NCBI RefSeq assembly: GCF_012489685.1 | Contig: NC_080046.1 | Span: forward strand, 67,595,984-67,659,983 | Length of the DNA stretch: 64,000 bases | Direction: 5' to 3' | Source: Lotus japonicus | Taxonomy: Eukaryota; Streptophyta; Magnoliopsida; Fabales; Fabaceae | In this document: positions 10,490-22,155 of the stretch, piece after piece | How the letters are laid out: each line of letters opens with the position of its first letter | Position numbering within the stretch: the stretch's first letter is position 1 | Notes under the pieces: generated by a model | Told to the model about the DNA's origin: nothing | The model's input: only the letters and a program-made list of their open reading frames with translations | The model's database searches: none | Position numbers and translations under genes: made by a program

Positions 10490-10494
10490 GAGTT
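10490..10494 (+). repeat. Left target-site duplication of element B
   Basis: gagtt, repeated at 22151-22155 on the other side of element B. Confidence 0.92.
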
Positions 10495-11719
10495 TGAAGG
10501 TATGAAAAACGGTAGAAAGGGGGGGTTTGAATAACGTTTTCAGTACAAAACTACCACCTTAAAGATTTTAACAAATCTTTTCGAGAACTAAGTGCAAAAG
10601 ATAGAGATAGAAAAGCACACAAGGATTTTATCCTGGTTCACTTGATAAATCACTCAAGCTACTCCAGTCCACCCGTTAAGGTGATTTCTTCCTTCTTAGA
10701 ATGAAGGCAATCCACTAATCAGGTAAGAGTTACAACTGCACTTGAAACCTACAAGTGACTAACAATTACACTGACTTAGCTCACACTAAGATTCACTCTC
10801 TTAGTCTTCTCTAGGATCCGATCAACCTTGATCTCCTAAAGGAAAAATCAAACAACTGTTTGAGGTTGGTGTTTACAAGGGTTTGCTTCTGAATAAGCTG
10901 AGTGTAAACTAAGATAAATTACAAGATGAAAGAAAGCTTAGAATATTTTGAATATCTTGCGCGTGTGTTGCTTCTTGTATTCACTTCACTTCTTCTAGCC
11001 GCTTCTTTCAATCTTCAGCCTCTATATATACTCCAAGGATTAGGGTTGAGCGTTGCATGGGAAATGCTACCGTTGGAGGGCAGTTCTGGAAAATCCAGCT
11101 TCTGCTGTGGCTGAGAACGTTAGGTAGGTCGTCAGGAAGGTACACTTGCTTTTGTACTTGGATAGCGACTTGACCTTTTAACCTAGGAGACTTCTGATCA
11201 GAGGAATGCTTCGTATTGGAACTTGTGAAGCCGGTTGATCAGAGTCAGAGGGAAAGCACAGATCCTCTGACCATTGTATCTTCTGATTCTGAACTCAGAG
11301 GGAAGAACATGGCCTTCAGAGTTTCTTGCTTCTGGACTTCAGAGTTTCCACTATTCAGCTTCTGGATCTTCAGAGTCTTCTACACCATCGGAACATCTGA
11401 ACCTTCAGTGTTTCTTGGTTGTCAGAACTTCTGGATCATCAGAGCTTCTAGCGACTGAGTCCTCATCAGAGTTTGTATAGCTTCAGATCTTCTGAAGCTT
11501 TTCCACTGTTCATACTGAACATGGTGAATGCGAAAGCGTTGCTTGGGTTACCCTTTATACACAGTGCTTCTGATTTGTGTGAAATTGAGTCAGGGTCAGA
11601 GCCTGTAAATAGCACACTCAGAAAAACACGTTAGAGTACCACAATTGTTCATATCAAAAGGTTAACTTGTAATCATCAAAACATAGAGTTGTACTACTAG
11701 ATCAAAACTTGATCTTACA
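10495..11719 (-). repeat. 3' LTR of element B
   Basis: Starts tgaaggtatg and ends cttaca before the PPT. TATA (- strand) lies at 11023-11030 and the U3 palindrome at 11479-11499. Confidence 0.95.
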
Positions 11720-11733
11720 ATCTCCCCCTTTTT
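11720..11733 (-). other. Polypurine tract of element B
   Basis: AAAAAGGGGGAGAT on the - strand, adjoining the 3' LTR. Confidence 0.88.
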
Positions 11734-12657
11734 GATGATGACAAAACTAAGATTTTTGATGAACAATTCTTAAACATTAAACTGAATTCACTCAGAGTTT
11801 AGAGATATAGAATAAGACTTATCCTGATGTGAATAGTTTATCTTGCTCATTCTGAATTCAAGTCACTGCTTGATTCTGAGCTTAGCTCCCCCTGAATCTA
11901 ATACTTGATGAAAACGTTAGTAAAGTCTAGATTCTGAGCTAAATCATATAAGAGTTCAGAGTGAAAAGCTTATGACATAGATGAAAAACGAATAATCAGA
12001 GCGCATAAGTGATCAGAGTCATGGACAAGGTATCAGAGTCTTGGGTATCAGAGTCAACTTAGAATCACTTCAGAAGAAGTGAAATGTATTCCTTGTATTT
12101 GCCCAGTGACACATCTATGGTCATGAAGGTGGAACTCTTAGAATCTCCAAAAGAAAAATAAGTCACACTAACACATCTTACACATCAAAAACTGGGTTTA
12201 CTCCCCCTTTTTGTCATAAGCAAAAAGCTCGGGGTGTGAAAAACTTAGCTGGAAGTACAAGGTACTCCCCCTTAGAGAAGGTCTAAGTTTAAAGAAAATG
12301 AAGACGATGTAAGAATCAGAGTGAGGCGATAATAAATAGAAGAGTTAATGCAAGGGATGAACGTTTACCACCGGTCAAGTGAGTAAATAGAAGGGTCAGT
12401 TACCAAGAACTTAACCTCGAGAAACTGTAAGAGCATTAACTTTCATATAGGGAATAATGTATGATGGAAAGAATTATGATGTAAACATAGAACAATTATG
12501 AATAAAACAGGTTTTGCAAACATATGTGACACAAATATATATAGATATATGCATATGGAATCACAAATGAACAAATTAAAGTAAGTAAATAAGCAGAGTT
12601 TAAATAAAACAACGTTAAATAAAAGGAAAAGGAAGAAAAAGAAGAGATCCTAAAAAA
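11734..12657 (-). other. Element B 3' non-coding region; site of the missing antisense cassette
   Basis: Co-linear with 1232-2633 of element A, except that at about 12445 the sequence passes straight from the part matching 1942 to the part matching 2416. About 473 bp of A are thus absent. PPT-like tracts recur, and no ORF is credible. Confidence 0.8.
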
Positions 12658-15507
12658 CTAAGATTTGTCAGTACGGCGCAGAAGTTCCATCATCATGTGC
12701 TTCATCTCAATCAGCATGGATTCATGAGTGTCAAGACGTTGTTCCATGATGTCGAGTCTGGATGAGCTTGTCGGAGTAGAGCTTGAAGGAACGTTCTGAG
12801 CAGCTTGAGGTTCTGGAATGGAAGCAGAAGCAGCAGGAGTAAACAGAACTGGTGCAAGTCGCTCTGCCTCAGCCTCAGCTTCAAGACGTTCTGCCTCAAG
12901 TCTGGCTTGTTCAGCCTGAGCTGCTGCTTGACGGGCAGCTTCTTCTTCTTGTTCTTTCTGTCTCTTGGCTTCTTCAATGGCTTCAAGAAGCTTGGTTCTC
13001 TGTTCGAGTTCATGAAGAGCCACCCTCCTAGCAAACCTTTGCTTTGCAGCCTCAATGCTCTGACTTCCCTCGGCATGCAGGAGCTGCAGCATAACGGGAA
13101 ACTGAGCCACCAGCCAAGTGCTCAAATTGTTCCACTCATCAGCCACATTTTCAGCATTCTCACTGAGGTCAGTCTGACCTTGCACATTGCGGAGCCTCAA
13201 GGAGGCTTCATGATTGAAAATATTGATGCACTCAGAGAGAGATGTGGGTTGAAGGTGAGTATAGGGAATGATGGAGAGGTTGGGTGCAGGAGAGGCTGGG
13301 TGATTGCTGCTATGAGCTTCAGAGGCACCTTGTGGAGAACCAATGTTAATTATGGGAGCATTGGGTTCAGAGGTTCCACGGTGAGGGTCTGAAGTTTCAA
13401 CCAGAGGGTGAGGTGATCTAACCGAGGATTGGTTAGATACTGATTGTTCAGGTTCAGGGTCTGGTTGAATTGGCTCTTGTTGGTCAGGGACAGGGTGAGC
13501 CTGTTGGACTAAGGGGTCTGCCTCTTGGATAGGATTGGCCAAGATAGGTTCATCTGGGTCAACTAGACGTTCAGGTCTAGGGCCAGGATATTGCCTAGGG
13601 CTTGGACAGGTAAGGTAATATTCTTCCAAGGCAGATACCTTCTCTTTCCTAACCTCCATGAATTTTCTAAGTGATTCAGAGGTATTGGAGGGAGGAGAGT
13701 CAATGACATTGATGGAGAAGGATACAGGTGTGAAGGCTGATGAAGAGTCTGTATCCGTGGTTCTGACAGCAGGACGTGCTGATGCTCTGGGAGCAGAGTG
13801 ATCAGACGTTCTGGGTTGTGGTTCTGTTGGTTTGGGTTCTGGTTGGTTGGGGATGATAGGTTCAGAAGGTAATGGGTCGTATGGAATGGTAAGGAGAGAG
13901 GTTGGATCTTCTGACCTAGAGGGTTGGTTCTGAAGCAAATTCCAGAGTGGTGCTTCAGTAGGAGAAGGTTGAAAGAATGAAGATCTTGGAGAATGTGGTG
14001 GAGAGGTGGTTTGTGCGGCTGGCTGGGATTCATGAATAGGAGTGAGGGGATTTGAAGAGTGTTGGAGTAAGGCAGAAATTGGGAGTGCATCAAATAAATT
14101 CAAATCATCATGAGAGGTAAGTGCAGGCTTACTTGTATGTGCTGATGATCGAGTCACTCTGGCAGGAGGTTCAGTCCTTGTGACCTCTGCAGCAGCTGGT
14201 TCCACCCGAGTAGGCTTCACCACAATTCTGACTTTCTTCTGCTTCTTCTTTGGAGGACCATCCTCACTATCATCACCATCATCATCATCAGGCTTGCTCT
14301 TCGCCTTCTTGACCAGAGGGACATCAGATTCCTCTGAGGATTCGTCCAGAACCATCTTCCTCTTGGTTTTCTTCTTGGGAGGAGAAGGAAACTCTGGAGC
14401 TGGTGGAAGTCTGCTGACGAAATCATCAAGGTCAATCTCGAATCCTTGAGCCCTGAGGTCTTCAACATAGCATCTGATGGCTTCAGGATGGTCTGCTTGA
14501 GTCCACAGAGGGTAGTCATTCAGAGGCATTCTTCTTCCTCTGATCTCAGAAGATGTGTCCTCATGAGCAGGAGCAATCTTCTTCTGGACCAAACCCATCT
14601 TCTTCAGAGAGTTGGCAGTGAAGACATCGCTAACAATTGTGCTCAAGTCCTCTGTGCAACCAGCATTGATCAAATCTTGCACCAAGTTGCTTTCAATGAG
14701 AAAGTCTGAGATCAGCCTCCCAAAAGGGATATATTTGATGGCTGACTTGATAGAGGAGGTGGTGCGAGACTTCCGGATGCATTCCTTCAAATAGGAGAAC
14801 AGGAAGTAGGGAAGGCAGATCTTCTCCTTGTCTTGAATGAAGAACAGCATCGCCTTCTGATTGAAGTTGATGTAGTCTGGAGAACTGCCCTTTGGTCGTT
14901 GATTGATGCAGTTGAGCAGGATCTTGTGCCAGACCCTGAGTTTGGGTTGAAGGTCCATCACTTTGTAGCTCGTCTTGCCCGGTTTGAAGGTGGTGTACAG
15001 GGCCTTGTTGACGATGTCCTTGGTTCTGGGTTTCAGCTTCGATTCCGTCAGTGAGAACCGATACCCATGAGCAGTTTTTGCACCTAGCAGATTCACGAAT
15101 GACTTCTCCGTGATGATGATCTTCCTACCCAGTATGTAAGAGACCACCTGAGTGTCATCACAATCAGCGTGCTTCCAGAATTCCTTTACTAGCTTCTCAT
15201 ACACCGGTCCTCGAAGTCGATTGAAGTAGTTTCCCCAACCTTGAGCTTGGACTTCAGGACGGAGATCAAACCCATTTGCAGCCAAGTTGTCGAGGTTGAA
15301 TCTCCATTCTGCCAGGACTTGGAGTTCCTCAGGAGGAAATACACAGTGAACGGCACAGCCCCGTTCTGCAATAGGAACAATCTCCTCTTGAGCTTGAGCT
15401 TGTTCTTGTGCTGGGTTCTCAGAGCCCCTTTGACCCGTTGCCAAACCGACTACCATGTGAGGGAACTGAGGTGCATCTGCAGTAGATCTTCTGGTTTGTC
15501 TCACCAT
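12658..15507 (-). CDS. Env-like extra ORF of element B (949 aa)
   Basis: The ORF lies downstream of pol, where one branch of Sireviruses carries an 'env-like' gene of unproven function. The first ATG is at 15507 (MVRQTRRSTADAP); the frame is open further upstream to 15663 but without an ATG. Residues about 60-290 form a globular domain with YEKLVKEFWKH and FVNLLG, resembling the plant 'putative transposon protein' domain also seen in element C. Then come two Lys-rich, nuclear-localisation-like clusters (KKKTKRK near residue 377, KKKQKK near 418), a Pro/Ser-rich region to about 800, and a Glu/Ala/Gln coiled coil at about 825-880. I see neither signal peptide nor transmembrane segment, so a true envelope role is doubtful. 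It is intact here and broken twice in element A. Confidence 0.82.
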   Translation of the reverse strand: MVRQTRRSTADAPQFPHMVVGLATGQRGSENPAQEQAQAQEEIVPIAERGCAVHCVFPPEELQVLAEWRFNLDNLAANGFDLRPEVQAQGWGNYFNRLRGPVYEKLVKEFWKHADCDDTQVVSYILGRKIIITEKSFVNLLGAKTAHGYRFSLTESKLKPRTKDIVNKALYTTFKPGKTSYKVMDLQPKLRVWHKILLNCINQRPKGSSPDYINFNQKAMLFFIQDKEKICLPYFLFSYLKECIRKSRTTSSIKSAIKYIPFGRLISDFLIESNLVQDLINAGCTEDLSTIVSDVFTANSLKKMGLVQKKIAPAHEDTSSEIRGRRMPLNDYPLWTQADHPEAIRCYVEDLRAQGFEIDLDDFVSRLPPAPEFPSPPKKKTKRKMVLDESSEESDVPLVKKAKSKPDDDDGDDSEDGPPKKKQKKVRIVVKPTRVEPAAAEVTRTEPPARVTRSSAHTSKPALTSHDDLNLFDALPISALLQHSSNPLTPIHESQPAAQTTSPPHSPRSSFFQPSPTEAPLWNLLQNQPSRSEDPTSLLTIPYDPLPSEPIIPNQPEPKPTEPQPRTSDHSAPRASARPAVRTTDTDSSSAFTPVSFSINVIDSPPSNTSESLRKFMEVRKEKVSALEEYYLTCPSPRQYPGPRPERLVDPDEPILANPIQEADPLVQQAHPVPDQQEPIQPDPEPEQSVSNQSSVRSPHPLVETSDPHRGTSEPNAPIINIGSPQGASEAHSSNHPASPAPNLSIIPYTHLQPTSLSECINIFNHEASLRLRNVQGQTDLSENAENVADEWNNLSTWLVAQFPVMLQLLHAEGSQSIEAAKQRFARRVALHELEQRTKLLEAIEEAKRQKEQEEEAARQAAAQAEQARLEAERLEAEAEAERLAPVLFTPAASASIPEPQAAQNVPSSSTPTSSSRLDIMEQRLDTHESMLIEMKHMMMELLRRTDKS

Positions 15508-15950
15508 TTTGAAGAGGTTGAAGGTTTGAGGTAGAAGATGAAGTTTGAAGGATGAAGAGAGATCGAGAGAGAAATCACGAAGGAGGCGGTTTTGAAAAGC
15601 AGGGAGTGCGAGAGTGAAAACCGGAAGTGAGAGAGAACGTGTGTGTATAGTGGGTTTTATCAAATAACCGTTGTTGATTCAAAAAGCACTTTAAGATCAA
15701 CGGTTGAAAATTAAAGATAGACAGTAACAGTAAAATACACAATCACACACAGGAGATAAGCATATCTACACGCAATCACAACAGACTGTCACACGGGCAC
15801 AAGGAACTAGGCATCAGAAATTCTGACGCACGTGTTGTTGTCTCAGCTTCAGAGTCAGTACCAGTGGGCACACACACTCTGATTGAGTCACCTTCTGGAC
15901 TAGACATCTTCTGATCAAGAAGTATCATAGTCAGAGGTTCTGATCTATCT

Positions 15951-18900
15951 TCACTCTGGACAAAAGTCCATGTTTAGATTTTTCAGAATAAAATTAAATC
16001 TATCTTCAGCTAAGGGCTTTGTAAAGATATCTGCCCATTGATGGTCAGTATCAACAAACTTCAGAAGAAGTACGCCCTTCTGCACATAATCTCTAATGAA
16101 GTGATACTTTACCTCAATGTGCTTTGCCCTTGAATGCAAGATAGGATTCTTGCTCAACGAAATTGCAGCAGTGTTATCACAATAGATTGGGATATTGCTC
16201 TCAAGGATCTGATAATCCTCCAGCTGATGTTTCATCCAGAGCATCTGAGTGCTGCATATTGCTGCTGAGATATATTCTGCCTCTGCAGTTGATAGAGCAA
16301 TGGTTGATTGCCTCTTGCTTGCCCATGAGACTAGATTGCTTCCCAGAAATTGACAATTTCCAGAAGTACTTTTTCTCTCTGTTCTATCTCCAGCATAATC
16401 AGCATCACAATAACCTGAAAGCTTATACTCTGATGTTTTCTTATACATCAAGCCAAGGTTAGTGGTGCCTTTCAGATACCTTAGGATCCTCTTAACAGCA
16501 GTTAAGTGGGTTTCCCTTGGATCTGATTGGAAACGAGCACATAAATGAACACTAAATAATATGTCTGGCCTAGATGCAGTTAAGTATAGAAGTGAACCTA
16601 TCATGCCACGATAGAGCTTCTGACATACTTTACCACTTATATCTTCTTTTTCCAGAATGCATGTTGGATGCATTGGGGTCTTGGCCACTGTAGATTCCAG
16701 CATATTGAACTTCTTCAGAAGTTCCTTAGTGTACTTGCTCTGATGGATATATGTTCCTTCTGGTGTTTGATCAACTTGTATTCCCAGAAAGTACTTTAAT
16801 TCTCCCATCATACTCATCTCAAATTCAGCCTGCATCATCTCAGAAAATTCTTTGCATAGAGATTGATTAGCAGAACCAAATATAATATCATCAACATAGA
16901 TTTGCACAATTAAGATATCATCTTTATAAGTCTTGCAAAAGAGAGTTGTATCTACTTTACCCCTTACAAACTCATTCTCCAGAAGGAATGAGCTAAGTCT
17001 CTCATACCATGCTCTGGGAGCTTGCTTCAGACCGTAGAGTGATTTCTTCAATTTGAACACATGGTCTGGTTTCTTTTCATCTTCAAAACCTGGGGGTTGA
17101 TGAACATAGACTTCCTCTGAGATATAACCATTTAGGAAGGCACTCTTTACGTCCATCTGATGTAGAACTATGTTGTGATTTACTGAGAAAGAAATCAATA
17201 GTCTGATTGCCTCCAGTCTTGCTACTGGAGCAAATGTTTCAGTGTAGTCTATTCCTTCCTGCTGGCTGTAGCCTTGAGCAACTAGCCTTGCCTTGTTTCT
17301 GACTACATCTCCTTTCTCATTTAGCTTGTTTCTGAATACCCATTTCGTTCCAATAACATGGACATTCTCAGGCTTCTTCACTAAGCTCCAAACATCGTTC
17401 TTGGAGAATTGATTCAATTCTTCTTCCATGGCCAGAATCCAATCCTTGTCCTGAAGAGCTTCATCTATGGACTTGGGTTCAATTAAGGACACCAATCCTT
17501 TCAGACTCAGCAAGGTCTCTTCAGAGGGTCTGAAGGCAGATCTGGTTCTGACTGGTTCATCTTTGTTGCCCAGAATCAATTCCTTAGGATGAGCTGCAGT
17601 GATTCTGCTCTTCTTCAGAGTTTGTGAGTTAGAGGGACCAGCTTCTTCCTCTGGTTCATCTTCCTCTGGCTCAACTTCCTCTGGAGCTTTGCCTTTGTCA
17701 GAAACATTAATGCTTAAATCTGCAAACTTTTCAACTAGCTTTGACTGGTCAGAGTCAAGCTTATCATCAAATCTAACATGAATAGATTCTTCAATAGTCT
17801 TAGCATCAGTATTATAAAATCTAAAACCTTTAGATCTATCAGAATAACCAAGTAATAGACACTTAGAAGATTTAGCATCAAATTTATGCAATCTATCCTT
17901 AGTATTGAGAACATAACAAACACAGCCAAAAGGATGAAAATAAGAAATGTTGGGTTTTATGTTCTTCCACAATTCATAAGGAGTCTTATTCAGAATTGGT
18001 CTCACAGAGATTCTGTTCTGAATGTAACATGCTGTATTTACTGCCTCTGCCCAAAAGTGCTTAGCCATGCCAGTTTCTTGGAGCATGGTTCTAGCCATCT
18101 CCTGAAGAGTTCTGTTCTTCCTCTCAACAACACCATTTTGTTGAGGAGTTCTGGGACAAGAGAAATCATGTGTAATTCCATAGGAATCAAACAGACTCTC
18201 AAACTTGTCATTCTCAAACTCTCCACCATGGTCACTTCTGACACGCACAATTCTACAAGCCTTCTCGTTTTGCACTTGAGCAATGAAGGTAGAGAACACA
18301 GCATGAGACTCATCCTTGCGGGTTAGAAACTTTACCCATGTCCAGCGGCTATAGTCATCAACGATAACCATCCCATATCTCTTGCCACCTATAGACTCAG
18401 TTTTCACTGGTCCAAACAGGTCGATATGCAGAAGTTCTAACGGCCTTGAGGTTGAGACAACATTCTTTGCCTTGAAAGGGACTTTTGTGAATTTGCCTTT
18501 CTGACATGCTTCACAAAGAGCGTCTGAAGCGAACTTCAGATTGGGTAAGCCCCTGACAAGGTTTAGCTTGCTCAGCTGAGAAATCTTTCTCATACTGGCA
18601 TGCCCTAACCGTCTATGCCATACCCACTGCTCTTCATTAACAGACAGAAGGCACTTCACATTCTGAGCCTCCAACTCAGATAATCTGATCTTATAAATGT
18701 TGTTCTTCCTCTTGCTGTTAAACAGAACAGAGCCATCGATCTGACTTACAGCCCGGCAGGACTTTTGATTGAATATAACATCATAACCCTTGTCAGCTAA
18801 TTGACTTATAGACAATAAGTTATGTGTTAAGCCGTCTACCAATAAAACATTATCAATGCATGGACTACTATCTACACAAATAGTACCAGTACCAATAATT

Positions 18901-19055
18901 TTACCCTTTTCATTTCCTCCAAAGCCAAATTCGCCTCCAGGCTTAAGTTTCAGCTCTCGGAACATACGCTTTTCTCCCGTCATGTGACGCGAGCATCCAC
19001 TGTCCAGATACCATGATTGGTGTTTCAGTGGAGCTATCAAGGATATCTGCAACAT
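15951..19055 (-). CDS. pol: Copia Pol of element B: protease, integrase, RT, RNase H (1034 aa)
   Basis: The polyprotein copies and integrates the element. Motifs in order: protease DSG (about 18-20), HHCC zinc finger (about 140-185), integrase Asp near 210 (HIDLFGP), Asp near 275 (RSDHGGEF) and Glu near 312 (VVERKNR), RT from about 570 with YVDDIIFGS near 720, and RNase H with CDADYAGD near 882, TAEAEYISA near 922 and ADIFTKPL near 1007. The protease-integrase-RT-RNase H order defines Ty1/Copia. All catalytic motifs are present and the frame is open throughout. It begins inside gag in the +1 frame with a 113-base overlap, so Pol must come from a frameshift or internal start. The ATG at 19055 is the first in frame, but the frame is open back to about 19105. 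Confidence 0.95.
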   Translation of the reverse strand: MLQISLIAPLKHQSWYLDSGCSRHMTGEKRMFRELKLKPGGEFGFGGNEKGKIIGTGTICVDSSPCIDNVLLVDGLTHNLLSISQLADKGYDVIFNQKSCRAVSQIDGSVLFNSKRKNNIYKIRLSELEAQNVKCLLSVNEEQWVWHRRLGHASMRKISQLSKLNLVRGLPNLKFASDALCEACQKGKFTKVPFKAKNVVSTSRPLELLHIDLFGPVKTESIGGKRYGMVIVDDYSRWTWVKFLTRKDESHAVFSTFIAQVQNEKACRIVRVRSDHGGEFENDKFESLFDSYGITHDFSCPRTPQQNGVVERKNRTLQEMARTMLQETGMAKHFWAEAVNTACYIQNRISVRPILNKTPYELWKNIKPNISYFHPFGCVCYVLNTKDRLHKFDAKSSKCLLLGYSDRSKGFRFYNTDAKTIEESIHVRFDDKLDSDQSKLVEKFADLSINVSDKGKAPEEVEPEEDEPEEEAGPSNSQTLKKSRITAAHPKELILGNKDEPVRTRSAFRPSEETLLSLKGLVSLIEPKSIDEALQDKDWILAMEEELNQFSKNDVWSLVKKPENVHVIGTKWVFRNKLNEKGDVVRNKARLVAQGYSQQEGIDYTETFAPVARLEAIRLLISFSVNHNIVLHQMDVKSAFLNGYISEEVYVHQPPGFEDEKKPDHVFKLKKSLYGLKQAPRAWYERLSSFLLENEFVRGKVDTTLFCKTYKDDILIVQIYVDDIIFGSANQSLCKEFSEMMQAEFEMSMMGELKYFLGIQVDQTPEGTYIHQSKYTKELLKKFNMLESTVAKTPMHPTCILEKEDISGKVCQKLYRGMIGSLLYLTASRPDILFSVHLCARFQSDPRETHLTAVKRILRYLKGTTNLGLMYKKTSEYKLSGYCDADYAGDRTERKSTSGNCQFLGSNLVSWASKRQSTIALSTAEAEYISAAICSTQMLWMKHQLEDYQILESNIPIYCDNTAAISLSKNPILHSRAKHIEVKYHFIRDYVQKGVLLLKFVDTDHQWADIFTKPLAEDRFNFILKNLNMDFCPE

Positions 19056-20853
19056 AGATAATCTTGTCCTTAGGTACCCACTTTCTGGGTCCTCTTTTGT
19101 TAGTTACCCCAAAGGTTCTGATCACCTTGGGTGTCTCAACATGATATTTTAAAGGAATATTTGCATGATATTTAGTCATAGAGAAAGATCCCTTTTTAAG
19201 AGGGTTTTTAGCAACTTCAGCAGGTACAGGATCAGGCAATATGGTACCAGAGGGAACAAAGCATTCATACAAGGATTTAGCTTTAGACACAGAAGGCTCA
19301 TTTCTAATTGGTTTAGAATAGCCAATGCCATGCATTCCATTTCTGCTTACACCATAGATCATTGAAGCCATTAAGCTTCTATCTACGCTTTTAGCCAGGA
19401 ATCTTTGAAAAGATTTTTCATACTTAGATTCATGCTTACTATCAGAGGCATCGCAGGCAATAACTTCTTCTAACTTTGCAATTTGATTCTTAAGCACAGA
19501 GTTAGAATTAACTAAAGCATGGTTATCATTTTTCAAATCAGATATGATTTTCTCATGTTCAGAAGGAGTTTTAGAACCAGCAGATAAGTTCTTTTTCAGC
19601 TTCTTATGCTTAGACAACAAGGAGTTATACTTATCCATGATATCAGACAAAGCATGTTTCAGTTCAGAGGTAGAGAAGGAAGCAAATACCTCATTTTCAT
19701 CGTCAGAGTCTGGATCTCCTTCTGATTCTGAGTCAGAGTCAACAGCTTCCTTTGACTCTGTTCCTTTGTCTTTGACAATAGCCATGAGTCCTTGGACTTC
19801 ACCATCAGAGTCAACATCCTCTGACTCTGATTCATCGAATGTCACCATCAGACTCTTCTTGGTCTTGAAGTGCTTCTTTGGCTTCTTGTCCTTCTTCAAT
19901 TTTGGACAGTCACTTTTGTAGTGCCCTGATTCTTTGCACTCAAAGCAAGTGACTTCCTTGATTGATGACTTCTTCTGACCTGAGGATTCAGACTTTCCTC
20001 TTGCCTTTCCAGAGCCTTTGAACTTGCTCTGCCTGTGCTTCCAGATGCGGTTGAGTCTCTTGGAGATCAGAGTCAGCTCATCTTCATCAGAATCTTCTGA
20101 TGCTTCTTCAGATTCTTCTTCTTCAGCTTGAAGAGCCTTTGACTTCTCAACCTTAGCCTTTTCAGATTTGGATTTCAAGGCTATGGACTTTTTTCTCAGA
20201 TCTTGCATCTCTGAGCGCTTCAGCTCATGGCATTTCAAAATGCTGATGAGTTCTTCTAAACTCATATTCTCAACATCTCTCGTGAGCTCTATTGAAGTCA
20301 CCAAAGGCATCCAACTTTCAGGAAGACACCTGATGACCCTTATGACGTGATCTTTTGTTGTGTAGCTCTTGTTGAGAGGACGTATGCCAGCTACAAGCAG
20401 TTGAAATCTGGAGAACATTTCTTCAATGGACTCATTTGGCTCCATGATGAAGGATTCATACTTTTGGATCAAAGACAATGCCTTTGATTCTTTGACTTTC
20501 TTGTTTCCTTCATGAGACATCTTCAGAGAATCAAAAATGCCTTTAGCAAACTCACGATCTGTAATCTTCTGGTACTCCTCATAGGAGATAGCACTTAGAA
20601 GAATTGCTCTAGCTTTATGATGTTGTGAGTACAGCTTCTTTTGATCTGCAGACATCTCTGACCTTGGGATCTTTTTGCCATCTGCATCAACTGGACGCTC
20701 ATAGCCATCCACAATAATATCCCAGAGATCTGCATCGAAACCCAGAAAGAAACTTTCCAGTCTATCTTTCCAATATTCGAACCTTTGACCATCGAACATA
20801 GGAGGCTTTGCGTTGTAACCATCTCTTTGAGTTTCACTGGTGGTGGCAGCCAT
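18943..20853 (-). CDS. gag: Copia Gag of element B (636 aa)
   Basis: The structural protein of the virus-like particle starts [20 protein letters not shown] at the first ATG after the PBS. It has a Copia gag core (about residues 60-220), an acidic segment near 245-262, and a CCHC zinc knuckle [14 protein letters not shown] near residue 301, which binds element RNA. A basic C-terminal part includes the 70 residues missing from element A. Its stop lies 113 bases inside the pol frame. The reading register relative to pol (+1) is the same in A and B. Confidence 0.93.
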   Translation of the reverse strand: MAATTSETQRDGYNAKPPMFDGQRFEYWKDRLESFFLGFDADLWDIIVDGYERPVDADGKKIPRSEMSADQKKLYSQHHKARAILLSAISYEEYQKITDREFAKGIFDSLKMSHEGNKKVKESKALSLIQKYESFIMEPNESIEEMFSRFQLLVAGIRPLNKSYTTKDHVIRVIRCLPESWMPLVTSIELTRDVENMSLEELISILKCHELKRSEMQDLRKKSIALKSKSEKAKVEKSKALQAEEEESEEASEDSDEDELTLISKRLNRIWKHRQSKFKGSGKARGKSESSGQKKSSIKEVTCFECKESGHYKSDCPKLKKDKKPKKHFKTKKSLMVTFDESESEDVDSDGEVQGLMAIVKDKGTESKEAVDSDSESEGDPDSDDENEVFASFSTSELKHALSDIMDKYNSLLSKHKKLKKNLSAGSKTPSEHEKIISDLKNDNHALVNSNSVLKNQIAKLEEVIACDASDSKHESKYEKSFQRFLAKSVDRSLMASMIYGVSRNGMHGIGYSKPIRNEPSVSKAKSLYECFVPSGTILPDPVPAEVAKNPLKKGSFSMTKYHANIPLKYHVETPKVIRTFGVTNKRGPRKWVPKDKIIYVADILDSSTETPIMVSGQWMLASHDGRKAYVPRAET

Positions 20854-20911
20854 TGTTTTTCACACCGGCCCGGATCACTGAACACTGTTAGGTGTGGTAA
20901 TCAGAACTTGC

Positions 20912-20923
20912 GCTCTGATACCA
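20912..20923 (-). other. Primer binding site of element B
   Basis: TGGTATCAGAGC on the - strand, initiator methionine tRNA type, two bases from the LTR. Confidence 0.9.
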
Positions 20924-20925
20924 AT

Positions 20926-22150
20926 TGAAGGTATGAAAAACGGTAGAAAGGGGGGGTTTGAATAACGTTTTCAGTACAAAACTACCACCTTAAAGATTTT
21001 AACAAATCTTTTCGAGAATTAAGTGCAAAAGATAGAGATAGAAAAGCACACAAGGATTTTATCCTGGTTCACTTGATAAATCACTCAAGCTACTCCAGTC
21101 CACCCGTTAAGGTGATTTCTTCCTTCTTAGAATGAAGGCAATCCACTAATCAGGTAAGAGTTACAACTGCACTTGAAACCTACAAGTGACTAACAATTAC
21201 ACTGACTTAGCTCACACTAAGATTCACTCTCTTAGTCTTCTCTAGGATCCGATCAACCTTGATCTCCTAAAGGAAAAATCAAACAACTGTTTGAGGTTGG
21301 TGTTTACAAGGGTTTGCTTCTGAATAAGCTGAGTGTAAACTAAGATAAATTACAAGATGAAAGAAAGCTTAGAATATTTTGAATATCTTGCGCGTGTGTT
21401 GCTTCTTGTATTCACTTCACTTCTTCTAGCCGCTTCTTTCAATCTTCAGCCTCTATATATACTCCAAGGATTAGGGTTGAGCGTTGCATGGGAAATGCTA
21501 CCGTTGGAGGGCAGTTCTGGAAAATCCAGCTTCTGCTGTGGCTGAGAACGTTAGGTAGGTCGTCAGGAAGGTACACTTGCTTTTGTACTTGGATAGCGAC
21601 TTGACCTTTTAACCTAGGAGACTTCTGATCAGAGGAATGCTTCGTATTGGAACTTGTGAAGCCGGTTGATCAGAGTCAGAGGGAAAGCACAGATCCTCTG
21701 ACCATTGTATCTTCTGATTCTGAACTCAGAGGGAAGAACATGGCCTTCAGAGTTTCTTGCTTCTGGACATCAGAGTTTCCACTATTCAGCTTCTGGATCT
21801 TCAGAGTCTTCTACACCATCGGAACATCTGAACCTTCAGTGTTTCTTGGTTGTCAGAACTTCTGGATCATCAGAGCTTCTAGCGACTGAGTCCTCATCAG
21901 AGTTTGTATAGCTTCAGATCTTCTGAAGCTTTTCCACTGTTCATACTGAACATGGTGAATGCGAAAGCGTTGCTTGGGTTACCCTTTATACACAGTGCTT
22001 CTGATTTGTGTGAAATTGAGTCAGGGTCAGAGCCTGTAAATAGCACACTCAGAAAAACACGTTAGAGTACCACAATTGTTCATATCAAAAGGTTAACTTG
22101 TAATCATCAAAACATAGAGTTGTACTACTAGATCAAAACTTGATCTTACA
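20926..22150 (-). repeat. 5' LTR of element B
   Basis: 1225 bp, equal in length to 10495-11719. By eye it differs at two sites (c/t near the left end, and t/a in the TCAGA-rich part). The U3 palindrome is at 21910-21930. Confidence 0.95.
21454..21461 (-). promoter_or_regulatory. TATA box of element B 5' LTR
   Basis: TATATATA on the - strand, upstream of gag, with the whole U3 intact to its right. This is the likely promoter for the gag-pol RNA of element B. Confidence 0.6.
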
Positions 22151-22155
22151 GAGTT
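22151..22155 (+). repeat. Right target-site duplication of element B
   Basis: gagtt, identical to 10490-10494. Confidence 0.92.

Larger units (their letters stand above)
9458..10494 (-). repeat. 5' LTR of element A, segment 1 (split by element B)
   Basis: Begins tgaaggtatg directly beside the PBS. It continues to 10494, where element B begins, and resumes at 22156. The LTR TATA box (- strand) is at 10044-10051. Confidence 0.93.
10495..22150 (-). mobile_element. Element B: complete Sirevirus-type Ty1/Copia retrotransposon nested in the LTR of A
   Basis: Both LTRs are 1225 bp with about two differences by eye, flanked by gagtt. PBS, gag, pol, env-like ORF and PPT are all present and open, so this copy looks potentially autonomous. 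It is the same family as element A but a distinct subtype: its LTR lacks the second 27-bp repeat block, its gag keeps the 70 codons lost in A, and it lacks the antisense cassette of A. Low LTR divergence implies a recent insertion, necessarily later than that of A. Confidence 0.95.

Noticed and set aside
15508..15663. Upstream extension of the env-like ORF beginning with a TTG codon (also at 5487-5642)
   Set aside because: No ATG in the extension; the first ATG at 15507 (and 5486) is a safer plant start.
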